Below are positions 10,314-19,503 of a stretch of 64,000 bases of DNA, piece after piece. A program made the position numbers and the translations under genes. Positions within the stretch are counted from its first letter, which is position 1, and each line of letters begins with the position of its first letter. The stretch lies in NCBI RefSeq assembly GCF_030411995.1, contig NZ_JASNRC010000008.1, positions 62,001 through 126,000 on the forward strand. Direction: 5' to 3'. The DNA comes from Massilia sp. YIM B02769 (lineage in GTDB: Bacteria; Pseudomonadota; Gammaproteobacteria; Burkholderiales; Burkholderiaceae_D). The notes beneath the pieces are model-generated. The model did no database searches and had not been told where the DNA came from. It was given only the letters and a program-made list of their open reading frames with translations.

Positions 10314-11066
10314 TCAAGAAGCGTAGTGCAATTGCACCCGTGCTAAATCGTCCGGGGTGTCGACGCCGGCCGGAGGTGCGCTGTCGGTCACGTGGACAGC
10401 GATCGGCACGCCGTGCCAAAGGACGCGCAATTGTTCCAGGGCTTCGATTTGCTCGAGCGGCGAGGCTTCCAGGCCGGGATAGGCTTGTAGGAAGGCGTTG
10501 CTGTAGGCATAGAGACCGATGTGGCGCAGCGGCACATACCCGGCCGGCAAGGCGTCGCGGCTGGCGGCAAAGGCATCGCGTGCCCAGGGAATGCTGGCGC
10601 GCGAGAAATACAGGGCGCGGCCCGCCTTGTCGAGCACGACTTTCACCACGTTCGGGTTGAAGACGTCGGCCACGTCGTGCAGCGGATGGGCGCAGGTGGC
10701 CATCGGCACCTCAAGGCTGATGCGCGCGGCGCAGGCCGCCAGCAGGGCCGGGTCGATCAGCGGCTCGTCGCCCTGCAGGTTGACCACGACTTCATCGTCC
10801 GGCAGGTTCAGGGCGCGCGCCACTTCGGCGATGCGGTCGGTGCCGGACGGGTGGTCGGCGCGCGTCATGACGGCTTCCACGCCATGCGCGGCGCAGGCGG
10901 CGGCAATGTCCGCGTGGTCGGTGGCGACGATGATGCGTTGCGCCCCGGACGCGCGCGCGCGCTCGGCGACGCGCACGACCATGGGCTTGCCGCCGAGGTC
11001 GGCCAGCGGCTTGTTCGGCAGCCGGGTCGAGGCCAGGCGTGCCGGGATGATGACGGTAAAGCCCAT
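10314..11066 (-). CDS. kdsB: 3-deoxy-manno-octulosonate cytidylyltransferase (CMP-KDO synthetase)
   Basis: Activates KDO with CTP for lipopolysaccharide inner-core synthesis. The 250-residue product starts with the nucleotidyltransferase motif [19 protein letters not shown] and carries NLQGDEPLI (metal and CTP site), [11 protein letters not shown] and [13 protein letters not shown], all standard KdsB elements. The ATG at 11066 lies 2 bp after the stop codon of the upstream Trm112-like gene, so the two are probably translationally coupled. Its neighbour lpxK acts in the same pathway. Confidence 0.96.
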   Translation of the reverse strand: MGFTVIIPARLASTRLPNKPLADLGGKPMVVRVAERARASGAQRIIVATDHADIAAACAAHGVEAVMTRADHPSGTDRIAEVARALNLPDDEVVVNLQGDEPLIDPALLAACAARISLEVPMATCAHPLHDVADVFNPNVVKVVLDKAGRALYFSRASIPWARDAFAASRDALPAGYVPLRHIGLYAYSNAFLQAYPGLEASPLEQIEALEQLRVLWHGVPIAVHVTDSAPPAGVDTPDDLARVQLHYAS

Positions 11067-11068
11067 TG

Positions 11069-11239
11069 TCAGACCGGCTCGATCTTGCGCGCCTGGTCGG
11101 CCCACATGATCGGGATACCGTCGCGGATCGGGTAGGCCAGGCGGTCCGGGCGGCAGGTCAGTTCCTGGCCTTTTTTATCGTATTCGAGCGGGCCCTTGCA
11201 CAGCGGGCAGACCAGGATATCAAGCAGTCGAGCGTCCAC
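11069..11239 (-). CDS. Trm112/YcaR-family small protein
   Basis: A 56-residue protein read from a GTG at 11239, where GGAG sits 8 nt upstream. The sequence [18 protein letters not shown] and IRDGIPIMW is the standard Trm112/YcaR pattern. The CPLC half-site resembles zinc binding, but the second cysteine pair is reduced to one Cys (LTCRPDR), as is usual in bacterial members. The start overlaps the 3' end of lpxK by 20 bp. Its conserved place between lpxK and kdsB is typical of betaproteobacteria; the exact role is unknown. Confidence 0.88.
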   Translation of the reverse strand: MDARLLDILVCPLCKGPLEYDKKGQELTCRPDRLAYPIRDGIPIMWADQARKIEPV

Positions 11240-12254
11240 GACATTTCTCCACAATTTGTTGGGCAAGCGCGGCATCGATGCGCGCGCTGACCGGCACCAC
11301 CCACAGGCGCGGGTCGTGCTTCAGGTTTTCAAGTTGCCCACATTTTACTGCATCCTTCTCGGTGATCAGGATGACATCGGCATCCACGCCCGCGAACGGG
11401 TTGTCGCGGAAGTCGTGGTGGTCGGGCAAGGGCAGTTCCTCGAACGACAAACCGGCGCCGCGCAGCATGGCGAAGAAGCGCCCCGGGTTGCCGATCCCGG
11501 CAGCGGCCAGGATGCGCCGGCCGGCGAAGGCGGCCAGCGGCAGCCGTTGCTTCGCATCGAGCAATTGCTCGGCGGTGTCGCCGGCCAGCGCCATGCGAAA
11601 CGGCTGGCCGCCGACGGCGCGCGCCAGCGCCGGCGTCATCTCGGGCGCGTTCACCACCGTCACATCGCGCCGGCGCGAGGGCGGATCGCGCAAGGGACCG
11701 GCCGGCAACAGCCAGCCATTGCCGACGCCGCGCCCGTCGAACAGCACCACCTCGACATCGCGCGCCAGGGCGTAGTGCTGCAGGCCGTCGTCGGTGAGCA
11801 GGACATTTACCTCGGGATGCGCCGCCAGCAGCGCCCTGCCCGCTTCCACGCGCTGGCGGCCGACGAAGACAGGGACGCCGGTGCGGCGCGCGATCAGCAG
11901 CGGCTCGTCGCCGACCAGGGCCGCATCGGCATCCAGGGTCACGGCGCGCGGCGCGGCGCCTTCGCTGCCGTGGCCGCGCGAGATCACGCCTGGACGCATG
12001 CCGGCCTGCACCAGTGCTTCGGCCAGCCAGATGGTCAGCGGGGTCTTGCCGGTGCCGCCAATAAAAATGTTCCCGACAACGACCACCGGCACCGGCAGCC
12101 TTCCGGACTTCAGCACGCCGGCACGATACAGCGCGGCACGCAGTGCGGCCAACGCGCGAAACAACAGCGAGACCGGCCACAGCGCGCAGGCGAGCGGGCC
12201 GCGGCGCAGCCAGGCGCGGGTCAGGGTGGCTTCGAGGGAATGGTTCTTGGACAT
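11220..12254 (-). CDS. lpxK: Tetraacyldisaccharide 4'-kinase
   Basis: Phosphorylates the lipid A disaccharide precursor at the inner membrane. The 344-residue product has an N-terminal hydrophobic/amphipathic segment ([17 protein letters not shown]), a P-loop in [13 protein letters not shown], then [17 protein letters not shown] and the DHHDF motif, all LpxK hallmarks. The ATG at 12254 is used; its ribosome site is weak. It follows exbD by 60 bp and overlaps the Trm112 gene, so one transcript probably covers this envelope cluster. Confidence 0.95.
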   Translation of the reverse strand: MSKNHSLEATLTRAWLRRGPLACALWPVSLLFRALAALRAALYRAGVLKSGRLPVPVVVVGNIFIGGTGKTPLTIWLAEALVQAGMRPGVISRGHGSEGAAPRAVTLDADAALVGDEPLLIARRTGVPVFVGRQRVEAGRALLAAHPEVNVLLTDDGLQHYALARDVEVVLFDGRGVGNGWLLPAGPLRDPPSRRRDVTVVNAPEMTPALARAVGGQPFRMALAGDTAEQLLDAKQRLPLAAFAGRRILAAAGIGNPGRFFAMLRGAGLSFEELPLPDHHDFRDNPFAGVDADVILITEKDAVKCGQLENLKHDPRLWVVPVSARIDAALAQQIVEKCRGRSTA

Positions 12255-12314
12255 GAAAAGAAAGAAACGCCAGGTGGGCAACCGCTGCCCGCCTGGACGG
12301 TGTTACCGCCGGCC

Positions 12315-12758
12315 TTACTTCTTGCCGCCGGTCTGGGCCGCAAAGGTCAGCTTGTCGTAGCCGGCCAGGCGCGCCGCTTCCAGCACGTTGATGACCATCT
12401 GGTGCATCGCGAACTGGTCGGCATTGACGATGATGACCGGGTCGGCCACCGGCTGGCCGTTCGGACCCGAGCGTGCGGCGGCCTTCAGGTCGTCGGCCAG
12501 GCCGTTCACGCCGTGGAAGGACACCGGCGTGTTGTTCACCGTGTAATTACCCTTGGCATCGATCGTGACATTGATCTCGAAAGGTTTATCCACCACCTTC
12601 TCGGCGTCGGCCGTCGGCAGTGTGATCTGCAGTTCGGTGAACTTGCTGTAGGTGGTCGACACCATCAGGAAGATGAGCACGACCAGCAGCACGTCGATGA
12701 ACGGGATCAGGTTGATTTCCGGATCCTCGCGCTTGCGGCCGCGGCGAAAGTCCATCAT
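12315..12758 (-). CDS. exbD: ExbD/TolR-family biopolymer transport protein
   Basis: A 147-residue protein with a short cytoplasmic start, one transmembrane helix (INLIPFIDVLLVVLIFLM) containing the proton-path Asp, and a periplasmic domain. It works with ExbB and TonB to energise outer-membrane receptors, or with TolQ-like partners for envelope stability. The start overlaps the exbB stop as ATGA. Position ahead of lpxK is the usual betaproteobacterial arrangement. Confidence 0.93.
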   Translation of the reverse strand: MMDFRRGRKREDPEINLIPFIDVLLVVLIFLMVSTTYSKFTELQITLPTADAEKVVDKPFEINVTIDAKGNYTVNNTPVSFHGVNGLADDLKAAARSGPNGQPVADPVIIVNADQFAMHQMVINVLEAARLAGYDKLTFAAQTGGKK

Positions 12759-13360
12759 TTGCGGGCACCGTGAACGACGTCGACAAATTTCACCGCCTGC
12801 AGTTCCATGTCGACGATGAAGCTGTCGACCAGGGCGCGGAAGTGACGGTAGAAGACCAGGGCCGGCATCGCAATCGCCAGGCCGAAACCGGTGTTATACA
12901 ACGCAATCGAAATACCGTGCGCCAGCTGCGCGGGATTCGCGCCCGAGGCATTCTGCGAACCGAAGATCTCGATCATGCCGACCACCGTACCGAACAGGCC
13001 CATCAGCGGGGCCAGCGAAGCGATGGTGCCGAGCGTGGTCAGGAAACGCTCGAGCACGTGGGCGACGCCGCGGCCGGCTTCCTCGATCGACTCCTTCATC
13101 ACGTCGCGCGGGGCGTCGACATTGCGCAGGGCGGCGGCCAGAACGGTGCCGAGCGGCGAGTTGGTTTCCAGGGTGTTGATGATGTCCGGGGTGACCTTGT
13201 TGTTGCGGTAGACGTTGATGACTTCACCGAGCAGGGCTTTCGGGAGGATCTTTTCGCGGCGCAGGTAAATCAGGCGTTCGATGATCAATGCCAGGGCAAC
13301 GATCGAGGCAATCAGCAATGGCCAGATGGGCCAGCCTGCGGCTTGTAAGATGGCGAGCAA
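12755..13360 (-). CDS. exbB: MotA/TolQ/ExbB-family proton channel protein
   Basis: A 201-residue protein with three predicted membrane helices. The family core is TLGTIASLAPLMGLFGTVVGMIEIF, followed by IALYNTGFGLAIAMPALVFY. I chose a TTG start at 13360 because AGGAG lies exactly 5 nt upstream and the product then begins MLAILQAAGWPIWPLL, as expected. Longer in-frame versions would run into the non-coding repeat array. The gene stops in ATGA overlap with exbD. Confidence 0.9.
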   Translation of the reverse strand: MLAILQAAGWPIWPLLIASIVALALIIERLIYLRREKILPKALLGEVINVYRNNKVTPDIINTLETNSPLGTVLAAALRNVDAPRDVMKESIEEAGRGVAHVLERFLTTLGTIASLAPLMGLFGTVVGMIEIFGSQNASGANPAQLAHGISIALYNTGFGLAIAMPALVFYRHFRALVDSFIVDMELQAVKFVDVVHGARK

Positions 13361-13427
13361 GTGAACTCCTGACAGAATGGAAACGATCCGGCAATGTAGC
13401 AAGTTGCCGCCACCTGAGCAAGAGTAG

Positions 13428-14545
13428 TTCTGCACAAGTTCTGTGGATAAAATTGTGCGCAAGGATACGCTCGCATGCCAAGTACCTTGATTCTTAAGAG
13501 AATTTTCTTCGTGCGCAAGAAAGAAGCAGGCTTGCGAGGGCCGTCGGTGCCGGGTCGAGACCGTCCGACTGGGCCTGCCATCCTGGGACTTTTGAACATT
13601 TTCTGTGGATAAAAATGTGCGCAAGACCATTTGCATGACCTCAAGTCATTGATTTAGCTCAACAATATTCTGGTGCTGAAGAATACGGCAGCGACAGTCT
13701 GCGGAAAGCGCCACGACTGCCCGTGTATTTCCCCACATTTTTTGTGGACAAAATTGTGAGCAAGGCTTCCAGTGCGGTGCAAGCCCGTTGATTTCAAAGG
13801 GAAAAATTGTGCTGCAAAGAAAGTAGGCAGGCCGACTGATCCCCATGCGCCCGTCAGGCGCCGGCCGCATCCCGGGCAGGCGAACAGCAGCCCGAAAGCA
13901 GGCTGACCTCTATGCACACTTTCTGTGGAAAAGAATGTGAGCAAGGCGCCTCTTCAGATACCAAGCCCTTGTTTTATAAGGCATTAATGATACCGCCTGC
14001 TTTTTGAGCAAGCTCAAAAGTTATCAACCGAAAATGGTGTAATGCCCAGTCTGCTTCCGCCAAACGGCCGGTTTTCCGCCTGCCCTGCCCTGTGCTACAT
14101 CGTCTGCCAGCGACTTGCCCGTCTGCGTCGTGCCAGACGCTTTCCACACCGCTGTGCGTTTCTTCACATTTTCTGTGGACAAAATTGTGAGGAAGCGTCT
14201 TGTGCCGGATCAAGCCCCTTGATTTCAAAGGAAAAAATTCTTCTGCTTCAATTTTTAGCACAGCGAACCGACAGGCGAATCCGGCAACACAGGCCAGGAT
14301 AAAGCACGGGATGGTGGCGCTGCCAAGACCGAAGAGCCCACAGCTTTGCACACAAACTGTGGAAAAAGATGTGCGCAAGGCAGGTGCTCTGAAGCTAAGT
14401 GGTTGATCCGATTAAGAATAGTTGAGCATGCCTGCATTTTCGGCAGGGACACAGGCTTACTGCTGAGTTCCTCACAATTTTTGTGGATAACATTGTGCCC
14501 AAGTGCATACGCGGCCCAGTAAGTCCTTGATTTAAAACGAGTCAC
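13428..14545 (+). repeat. Array of seven DnaA-box-containing palindromic repeat units
   Basis: Seven same-orientation units occupy most of the 1.29-kb gene-free stretch between exbB and xseA. Each begins with a 25-bp imperfect palindrome of the form CACAnTTTT-nTGTGGAnAA-nATTGTG. Then come CAAG, 19-20 bp of variable sequence, a second (C/T)AAG and CCTTGATTT. The 9-mers are TGTGGATAA at 13442, 13604 and 14482 (exact complement of the DnaA box TTATCCACA); TGTGGAAAA at 13924 and 14358 (fits TTWTNCACA); and TGTGGACAA at 13743 and 14174 (one change). Units start 124-250 bp apart. The sequence between units is unrelated. No coding potential is evident. Confidence 0.8.
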
Positions 14546-14650
14546 CCTCCCATGCCCGCAAAAAAGGCGCAGGCGTTCGCTTCAAATAAGCCTTGTCTGG
14601 GCGCCCCGGATATGCCATAAGCTTCACCGCTCATGCACCAGGATGCCACC

Positions 14651-16012
14651 ATGCTCAACGATACCGATCCAGACACCGCCTATACCGCTCCGCCGGTCCT
14701 GTCCGTTACCGCCCTGAACGGGCAGGTTGCACGCCTGCTCGAACGCAGCTTCCCGCTGGTGTGGATCGGCGGCGAGATCTCGAATTTCACGCGCGCCAGT
14801 TCCGGCCACTGGTATTTCACGCTGAAGGACGACGCGGCCCAGGTGCGCGCCGTGATGTTCCGCAGCCGCGCCCAGTACGCGGGGTTCAATCCGCGCGAAG
14901 GCGACAAGGTCGAGGTGCGCGCCCTGGTCACGCTGTACGGTGCGCGCGGCGACTACCAGATCAATGTCGAGACGATCCGCCGCGCCGGCGTCGGCCAGCT
15001 CTACGAAGCGTTCCTGCGCCTGAAGGAAAAGTTGAGCAGCCAGGGCCTGTTCGACGCGGAGCGCAAGCGTCCGCTGCCGCTGTTCACGCGGAGCATCGGC
15101 ATCGTCACCAGCCCGCAGGCGGCGGCCCTGCGCGACGTGCTTACCGCCCTCAGGCGCCGCGCCCCGCACGTGCATATCGTGCTCTACCCGGCCCCGGTAC
15201 AGGGCCAGTTTGCCGCCGACAAGATTGCCGAAGCCATCATGACGGCGTCGCGGCGCGCCGAGGTCGACGTGCTGCTGGTGGTCCGCGGCGGCGGTTCGAT
15301 CGAAGACCTGTGGAGCTTCAACGAGGAATGCGTGGCGCGCGCGATTGCCGCCTGCAGTATTCCGGTGATCGCCGGCGTCGGCCACGAGACCGATGTCACG
15401 ATCGCCGACTTCGCCGCCGATGTGCGCGCCGCCACGCCGACGGCCGCGGCCGAGCTGGCGGCCACCCCGCGCGCCGACTGGATGGCTTCGCTGTCGGCCG
15501 ACGCCCTCGACCTGCGCCGCGCCATGGCGCGCCAGCTGTCCGAGGCCAGCCAGGGCCTCGACAGCCTCAGCCGGCGCCTGCTCAGCCCGACGGCCCAGAT
15601 CGCCCACCAGCGCCTGAAGCTGCGCGCCATGGCCGCATCGCTGACCCATGCGGTGCGCGCGCCGCTGGGACGCGGCGGCGTGACCCTGGCCCAGCTGCAA
15701 CAGCGCTGGGCGCGCCACCGGCCGGATCTGCGCACCCTGCGTGCCCAGATCCTGTCCGAGCAGCGTCACCTGAACGCCAGCGTGTGCACGCTGGTCAAAC
15801 AGCGGCGCGACAGCCTGGGCGCGCTGGCGGCCCAGCTGGAACTGCTGAATCCCCAGCGCACGCTCGAGCGCGGCTATGCCATCGTCAGCAATGCCAGGGG
15901 CGAGGCGCTGCGTTCGCCGGATGCGATCAAGGCGCGCACGGCGCTCACGGTGCGCCTGGCCGAAGGCAGCGCGCAAGTGCGGGTATCGAGCGTGCAGACC
16001 GAGTTGGAATGA
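14651..16012 (+). CDS. xseA: Exodeoxyribonuclease VII large subunit
   Basis: Degrades single-stranded DNA to oligonucleotides together with XseB, which is not in this window. The 453-residue product has an N-terminal OB-fold ([10 protein letters not shown] ... GHWYFTLKD), the catalytic domain with [29 protein letters not shown] and [21 protein letters not shown], a long coiled segment, and a C-terminal RGYAIVSN motif. The ATG at 14651 with AGGA upstream is preferred; an ATG at 14633 is in frame without a good ribosome site. Confidence 0.95.
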   Translation: MLNDTDPDTAYTAPPVLSVTALNGQVARLLERSFPLVWIGGEISNFTRASSGHWYFTLKDDAAQVRAVMFRSRAQYAGFNPREGDKVEVRALVTLYGARGDYQINVETIRRAGVGQLYEAFLRLKEKLSSQGLFDAERKRPLPLFTRSIGIVTSPQAAALRDVLTALRRRAPHVHIVLYPAPVQGQFAADKIAEAIMTASRRAEVDVLLVVRGGGSIEDLWSFNEECVARAIAACSIPVIAGVGHETDVTIADFAADVRAATPTAAAELAATPRADWMASLSADALDLRRAMARQLSEASQGLDSLSRRLLSPTAQIAHQRLKLRAMAASLTHAVRAPLGRGGVTLAQLQQRWARHRPDLRTLRAQILSEQRHLNASVCTLVKQRRDSLGALAAQLELLNPQRTLERGYAIVSNARGEALRSPDAIKARTALTVRLAEGSAQVRVSSVQTELE

Positions 16013-16105
16013 CGGCAATCTGGGCAAGCATGCAACGTCGGTCCATCCGGTTTAGAATAAGCGCCGTTTCTGAACAATAACTTTCCAACCAACAAGGACA
16101 AAGAC

Positions 16106-16684
16106 ATGGAACATACCCTGCCGCCACTGCCGTACGCCAAAGACGCCCTGCAGCCGCATATCTCGGCCGAGACCCTGGAATACCACTACGGCAAGCACCA
16201 CGCGACCTATGTGACGAACCTGAACAACCTGATCAAGGGCACCGAGTTCGAAAACATGTCGCTGGAAGAAATCGTCAAGAAGTCCTCGGGCGGCATCTTC
16301 AACAACGCGGCGCAAGTCTGGAACCACACCTTCTTCTGGAACTGCATGTCGCCGAGCGGCGGCGGCGCACCGACCGGCAAGGTCGCTGACGCCATCAACG
16401 CAAAGTGGGGCTCGTTCGACAAGTTCAAGGAAGAGTTCACCAAGTCGGCAGTCGGCAACTTCGGTTCGGGCTGGACCTGGCTGGTGCAAAAGGCCGACGG
16501 CGGCGTCGACATCGTCAACACCTCGAACGCCCACACCCCGCTGGCGTCGGACGACAAGGCGCTGCTGACCTGCGACGTCTGGGAACACGCCTACTACATC
16601 GACTACCGCAACGCCCGCGCCAAGTTCGTGGAATCGTGGTGGAACCTGGTCAACTGGGAATTCGTGAACGCGAACCTGGGCTGA
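16106..16684 (+). CDS. sodB: Superoxide dismutase [Fe]
   Basis: The 192-residue protein shows the iron/manganese SOD ligands: His27 in EYHYGKHH, His in WNHTFFW, and Asp and His in [14 protein letters not shown]. It is cytoplasmic, with no signal peptide, and disproportionates superoxide. [12 protein letters not shown] and GSGWTWLV are of the Fe type. A clear AAGGA ribosome site precedes it and a terminator follows directly. It is the usual downstream neighbour of xseA in this group. Confidence 0.97.
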   Translation: MEHTLPPLPYAKDALQPHISAETLEYHYGKHHATYVTNLNNLIKGTEFENMSLEEIVKKSSGGIFNNAAQVWNHTFFWNCMSPSGGGAPTGKVADAINAKWGSFDKFKEEFTKSAVGNFGSGWTWLVQKADGGVDIVNTSNAHTPLASDDKALLTCDVWEHAYYIDYRNARAKFVESWWNLVNWEFVNANLG

Positions 16685-16708
16685 GCAAGGGCGACTACCC
16701 AGGCAGCA

Positions 16709-16740
16709 TGAAAAATCCGCTTCGGCGGATTTTTTTTCGC
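16709..16740 (+). terminator. Intrinsic terminator of sodB
   Basis: AAAATCCGC-TTCG-GCGGATTTTTTTT forms a tight UUCG-capped hairpin with a T tract, 25 bp after the sodB stop. Confidence 0.88.
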
Positions 16741-16827
16741 CCGCACGCAGACAATGTGAAGTCAACACGCAGACAATTGCATTAAAAGAAATTAAAATTC
16801 CAGCCGCCAATGACTATATGAACAAAG

Positions 16828-18441
16828 ATGAAATTCATTTCGATAACAAAAGGGGTGTCCGGATTCCTGCTGGCGGCTATGCTGGCGGCTTGCGGAGGAG
16901 GCGGTGGCGGTGCCGCCCCGCCGCCAGTAGCGACTGTTCCACCGGTCGTCGCCCCGACCGTCCCTGCCCAGCCAGACCTGGCACAGCCGAACCTGGCTTA
17001 CCCTATCCCCGGTAGCCTGTGGTCGGCGCCTGTCGCCAACCTGCCCACCAGCGGGAATTACATCTACCTGCAAAGCACCAGCGGCGACTACATCGGCCAG
17101 GGCCGTACCTACCTCTACACCCAGGCCAATGCGGCCATGACCTTCAACATCGACACGCTCGGCGTCGAAGCCAGGGTTGCCGCCAATGAAAACTGGAACG
17201 GCAGGTTCCGCTTGCCCAAGGCAGCGGGCGCGCTGCAGGCCGGCTACTTCAAGGAGCTGACCCGCGCGGCATTTTCCGATCCGGCGGTGGGCGGTCTCGA
17301 CTGGAGCGGCGAAGGACGCGGCTGCAACACCATCAAGGGCTGGGTGGTCATCGACAACATTGTGCAAACCGGCGGTATGCTGAGCGCACTCGATATGCGC
17401 TTCGAACAATACTGTGAAGGCGGCGGCCCGCCCCTGCGCGGCCAGGTCCACTGGACCCGTGCGAATGCCGACAACGTGACCCCGCCCCAACCGGCGCCGA
17501 TTCCTGCCGGTTTGTGGAAAGTGATGCCGTCCGCAGCCATGGCTGCGGGCAATTATTTTTACTTGGAAGGCGGTTTCGGCAACTTTGTTACCGGCGGCCG
17601 CACCTATTCCTATGACCAGACGAATGCAGCTTTCCGCATACGCGCCGACGGCAGCCACCTGATCGTCGGCATTGCCGGCAACGAGAACTGGAATGGCGAT
17701 TTTCAGGGCATGGGCGGCATGCCTCAGCTGACAGTCGGCTACTACGCGGACCTGAAGCGCTACCCCTTCCACAATCCTGTGCTCGGCGGGATGGACTGGG
17801 ACGGAGAAAGCCGCGGCTGCAACCGGCTCGACGGCTGGTTTGCCGTGGACAGTGTGCGCTACAGCGGTTCCACCCTCACCGCCATCGACCTGCGCTTCGA
17901 GCAACTCTGCGAAAACGACGCGGCTCCCCTGCGCGGTCAATTGCACTGGCGCGCGGACGATTCGACGACGGCGCCCGGCCCGCAAGCCGTGCCAGCCGGA
18001 CTCTGGTCGCCGGGTGCGTCCTTTGTCCCGCCGGCCGGGAATTACGTGTATCTCGTCAGCGAACCCGGCGACTACATCGGCGGCGGATTCACCCAGTTGC
18101 TGACGCAGGATGCCACACCGTTCCTGGTCGATCGCAGCCTGACGGCAGCCTTGCGCATCGGGGTAGGCGGCCATGAAGGTAATTTCGTCGGGATGAGTTC
18201 GCTATCTCAACTGCAGCCTGGCTACTACGGCAACCTGCAGGGCTACCCCTTCCATAACGTCATGCGCGGCGGTCTGTCCTGGAACAGCCCGGGACGCGCC
18301 TGCAATACCCTGGAGGGCTGGTTCGTGGTCGACCGTGTCAGCTATTCGATGGGCCAGCTTACCGCCATCGACCTGCGTTTCGAGCAGTATTGCGGCCGCG
18401 ACACCGCAGCCTTGCGCGGCGTCATCCACTGGGCAAGGTAA
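16828..18441 (+). CDS. Lipoprotein with three tandem copies of a ~145-residue domain
   Basis: 537 residues. A lipobox LAAC places the lipidated cysteine at residue 22, followed by Gly and Pro/Val-rich linkers. Three homologous units follow, at about 61-210, 228-371 and 388-537. Each contains GLW or SLW, GNY(I/V/F)YL, a GG(R/F)T segment, GYY..L, GG(L/M).W.(G/S).(G/S)R.CN.L.GWF.VD, and an end (A/T)IDLRFEQ.C.....LRG..HW. Two cysteines per unit are conserved and could form a disulphide. I do not recognise a named family. Surface display or the outer membrane is likely from the lipobox. A terminator follows. Confidence 0.82.
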   Translation: MKFISITKGVSGFLLAAMLAACGGGGGGAAPPPVATVPPVVAPTVPAQPDLAQPNLAYPIPGSLWSAPVANLPTSGNYIYLQSTSGDYIGQGRTYLYTQANAAMTFNIDTLGVEARVAANENWNGRFRLPKAAGALQAGYFKELTRAAFSDPAVGGLDWSGEGRGCNTIKGWVVIDNIVQTGGMLSALDMRFEQYCEGGGPPLRGQVHWTRANADNVTPPQPAPIPAGLWKVMPSAAMAAGNYFYLEGGFGNFVTGGRTYSYDQTNAAFRIRADGSHLIVGIAGNENWNGDFQGMGGMPQLTVGYYADLKRYPFHNPVLGGMDWDGESRGCNRLDGWFAVDSVRYSGSTLTAIDLRFEQLCENDAAPLRGQLHWRADDSTTAPGPQAVPAGLWSPGASFVPPAGNYVYLVSEPGDYIGGGFTQLLTQDATPFLVDRSLTAALRIGVGGHEGNFVGMSSLSQLQPGYYGNLQGYPFHNVMRGGLSWNSPGRACNTLEGWFVVDRVSYSMGQLTAIDLRFEQYCGRDTAALRGVIHWAR

Positions 18442-18470
18442 GCACGAGGCCTCTGCACCCGATGTGTTGA

Positions 18471-18495
18471 CGATACGGCCCGCTGATGCGGGCCG
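18471..18495 (+). terminator. Intrinsic terminator of the three-repeat lipoprotein gene
   Basis: ACGGCCCGC-TGAT-GCGGGCCGT followed by TTTTC, 30 bp after the stop codon. Confidence 0.8.
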
Positions 18496-18698
18496 TTTTC
18501 ATTTCACAGTTACTGTAAAAAGCCCGTTCGCCAATCCGGCCGACGCCATGAACAGCGCCAAGTCGGGCGAATTCGTGACGCGCATGCTGAGCGACGACAG
18601 CCCGGGCCGCAAGATGCGCTGAGGCTCCGTGTGGCACAGGCAAAGCTGCCGTGTGCGGCTTTTTTGTTGCCCGCAAACGCCAGACCAGGAGACCGAAC
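18496..18698. other. Intergenic stretch before the response-regulator promoter
   Basis: Part of the 348-bp gap between the lipoprotein and the response regulator. It holds a 24-codon ORF at 18549-18623 with no ribosome site and a weak hairpin plus T-run near 18645-18668 (GCCGTGTGCGGC then TTTTTT). It looks like the tail of a decayed gene with its terminator. No function is assigned. Confidence 0.35.
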
Positions 18699-18770
18699 TG
18701 TCGCGAAAATGTCTCCAACTGTCGCCACAATGTAGTAAGTGTGATTACATGCCATTGCTTCTATACAATG
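18699..18770 (+). promoter_or_regulatory. Promoter and direct-repeat operator of the response regulator gene
   Basis: Direct repeats TGTCGC (18699), TGTCTC (18710), TGTCGC (18720) and a weaker TGTAGT (18731) are spaced 10-11 bp apart, as expected for an OmpR-type regulator bound along one DNA face. They lead into CATTGCTTC-TATACAATG with a -10 TACAAT at 18764. No good -35 is present. The same arrangement precedes the partner kinase gene at 21335-21392, so both are probably activated by this regulator. Confidence 0.65.
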
Positions 18771-18789
18771 TCGGGACAAGGAGAAAAGC

Positions 18790-19476
18790 ATGTACCGAGT
18801 TTTGCTGGTGGAAGACGACGCCCGGTTGGCCGAGCTCGTCACCGAATACCTGTCCGCTTATGAATTCCACGTCGAGCTGGTCACGCGCGGCGACGAGGCG
18901 CTGGCGCGCTTCGGGGCGTTTGCGCCCGACATCGTGGTGCTCGACCTGATGCTGCCCGGCCTGGACGGGATGGTGGTCTGCCGCAAGATCCGCGAGCTGT
19001 CCGATGTGCCGATCCTGATCCTGACGGCGCGCGAGGATTCCTACGACGAGGTATCCGGCCTGGAACAGGGCGCCGACGACTTCGTCAACAAGCCGGTGCA
19101 GCCGCGCGTGCTGCTGGCGCGCCTGCGCGCCCTGCTGCGCCGCACCCAGCCGAAGGGCACGCAGGAAAGCAGCGAACTCGTGTTCGGCGCCCTGCGCATC
19201 GTCGGCGCCGACCGCACCGTGTTCTGGCGCGACAAGCTCTGCGTGCTGAGCAATACCGAATACAAGCTGCTGCTGGTGCTGGCCGAGGCGGCCGGGCGCG
19301 TGCTCTCGCGCGACGAGCTGCTCAAGAAAATGCGCGGGATCGAGTTCGATGGGCTGGACCGCAGCATCGACAACTGCATTTCCAAGCTGCGCCGCAAGTT
19401 CGACGACGGGCGCTCGGAAAAGATCAAGACGGTGTGGGGCGAAGGCTACCTGTTTTCGCCATCGGCCTGGAACTGA
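18790..19476 (+). CDS. OmpR-family response regulator, RstA-like
   Basis: 228 residues: a receiver domain with acidic pocket VEDD (8-10), phosphoacceptor Asp52 in VLDLMLPG, a Thr in ILTARED and Lys in VNKPVQP, then a winged-helix domain (LSNTEYKLLLVLAEAAGRVLSRDELL to IKTVWGEGYLF). It starts at an ATG with AAGGAG. Its likely partner kinase lies 2 kb downstream, beyond two genes on the other strand. The RstA-like label rests on overall similarity plus the DUF2987 neighbour. Confidence 0.9.
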   Translation: MYRVLLVEDDARLAELVTEYLSAYEFHVELVTRGDEALARFGAFAPDIVVLDLMLPGLDGMVVCRKIRELSDVPILILTAREDSYDEVSGLEQGADDFVNKPVQPRVLLARLRALLRRTQPKGTQESSELVFGALRIVGADRTVFWRDKLCVLSNTEYKLLLVLAEAAGRVLSRDELLKKMRGIEFDGLDRSIDNCISKLRRKFDDGRSEKIKTVWGEGYLFSPSAWN

Positions 19477-19503
19477 GCGTCCCGCCGGCGCGGCAATTCC
19501 CGC

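Noticed and set aside
13361-13636. N-terminal extension of exbB
   Set aside because: The extension would run through repeat unit 1 and adds 92 residues absent from the family; the TTG at 13360 has an ideal AGGAG spacing.
13428-14545. The seven-unit array as a CRISPR or an integron attC array
   Set aside because: Repeats are imperfect and ~70 bp, spacers vary from about 55 to 180 bp, there are no cas or intI genes, and neither RYYYAAC nor GTTRRRY attC ends are present.
13428-14545. The array as the chromosomal origin oriC
   Set aside because: No dnaA, dnaN, rpmH, gyrB or parAB nearby, boxes are widely spaced and no AT-rich unwinding element is evident; a titration or accessory role fits better.
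18549-18623. 24-codon ORF reading MNSAKSGEFVTRMLSDDSPG...
   Set aside because: No ribosome site, no recognisable domain; probably the decayed tail of a gene. Described only under the intergenic entry.
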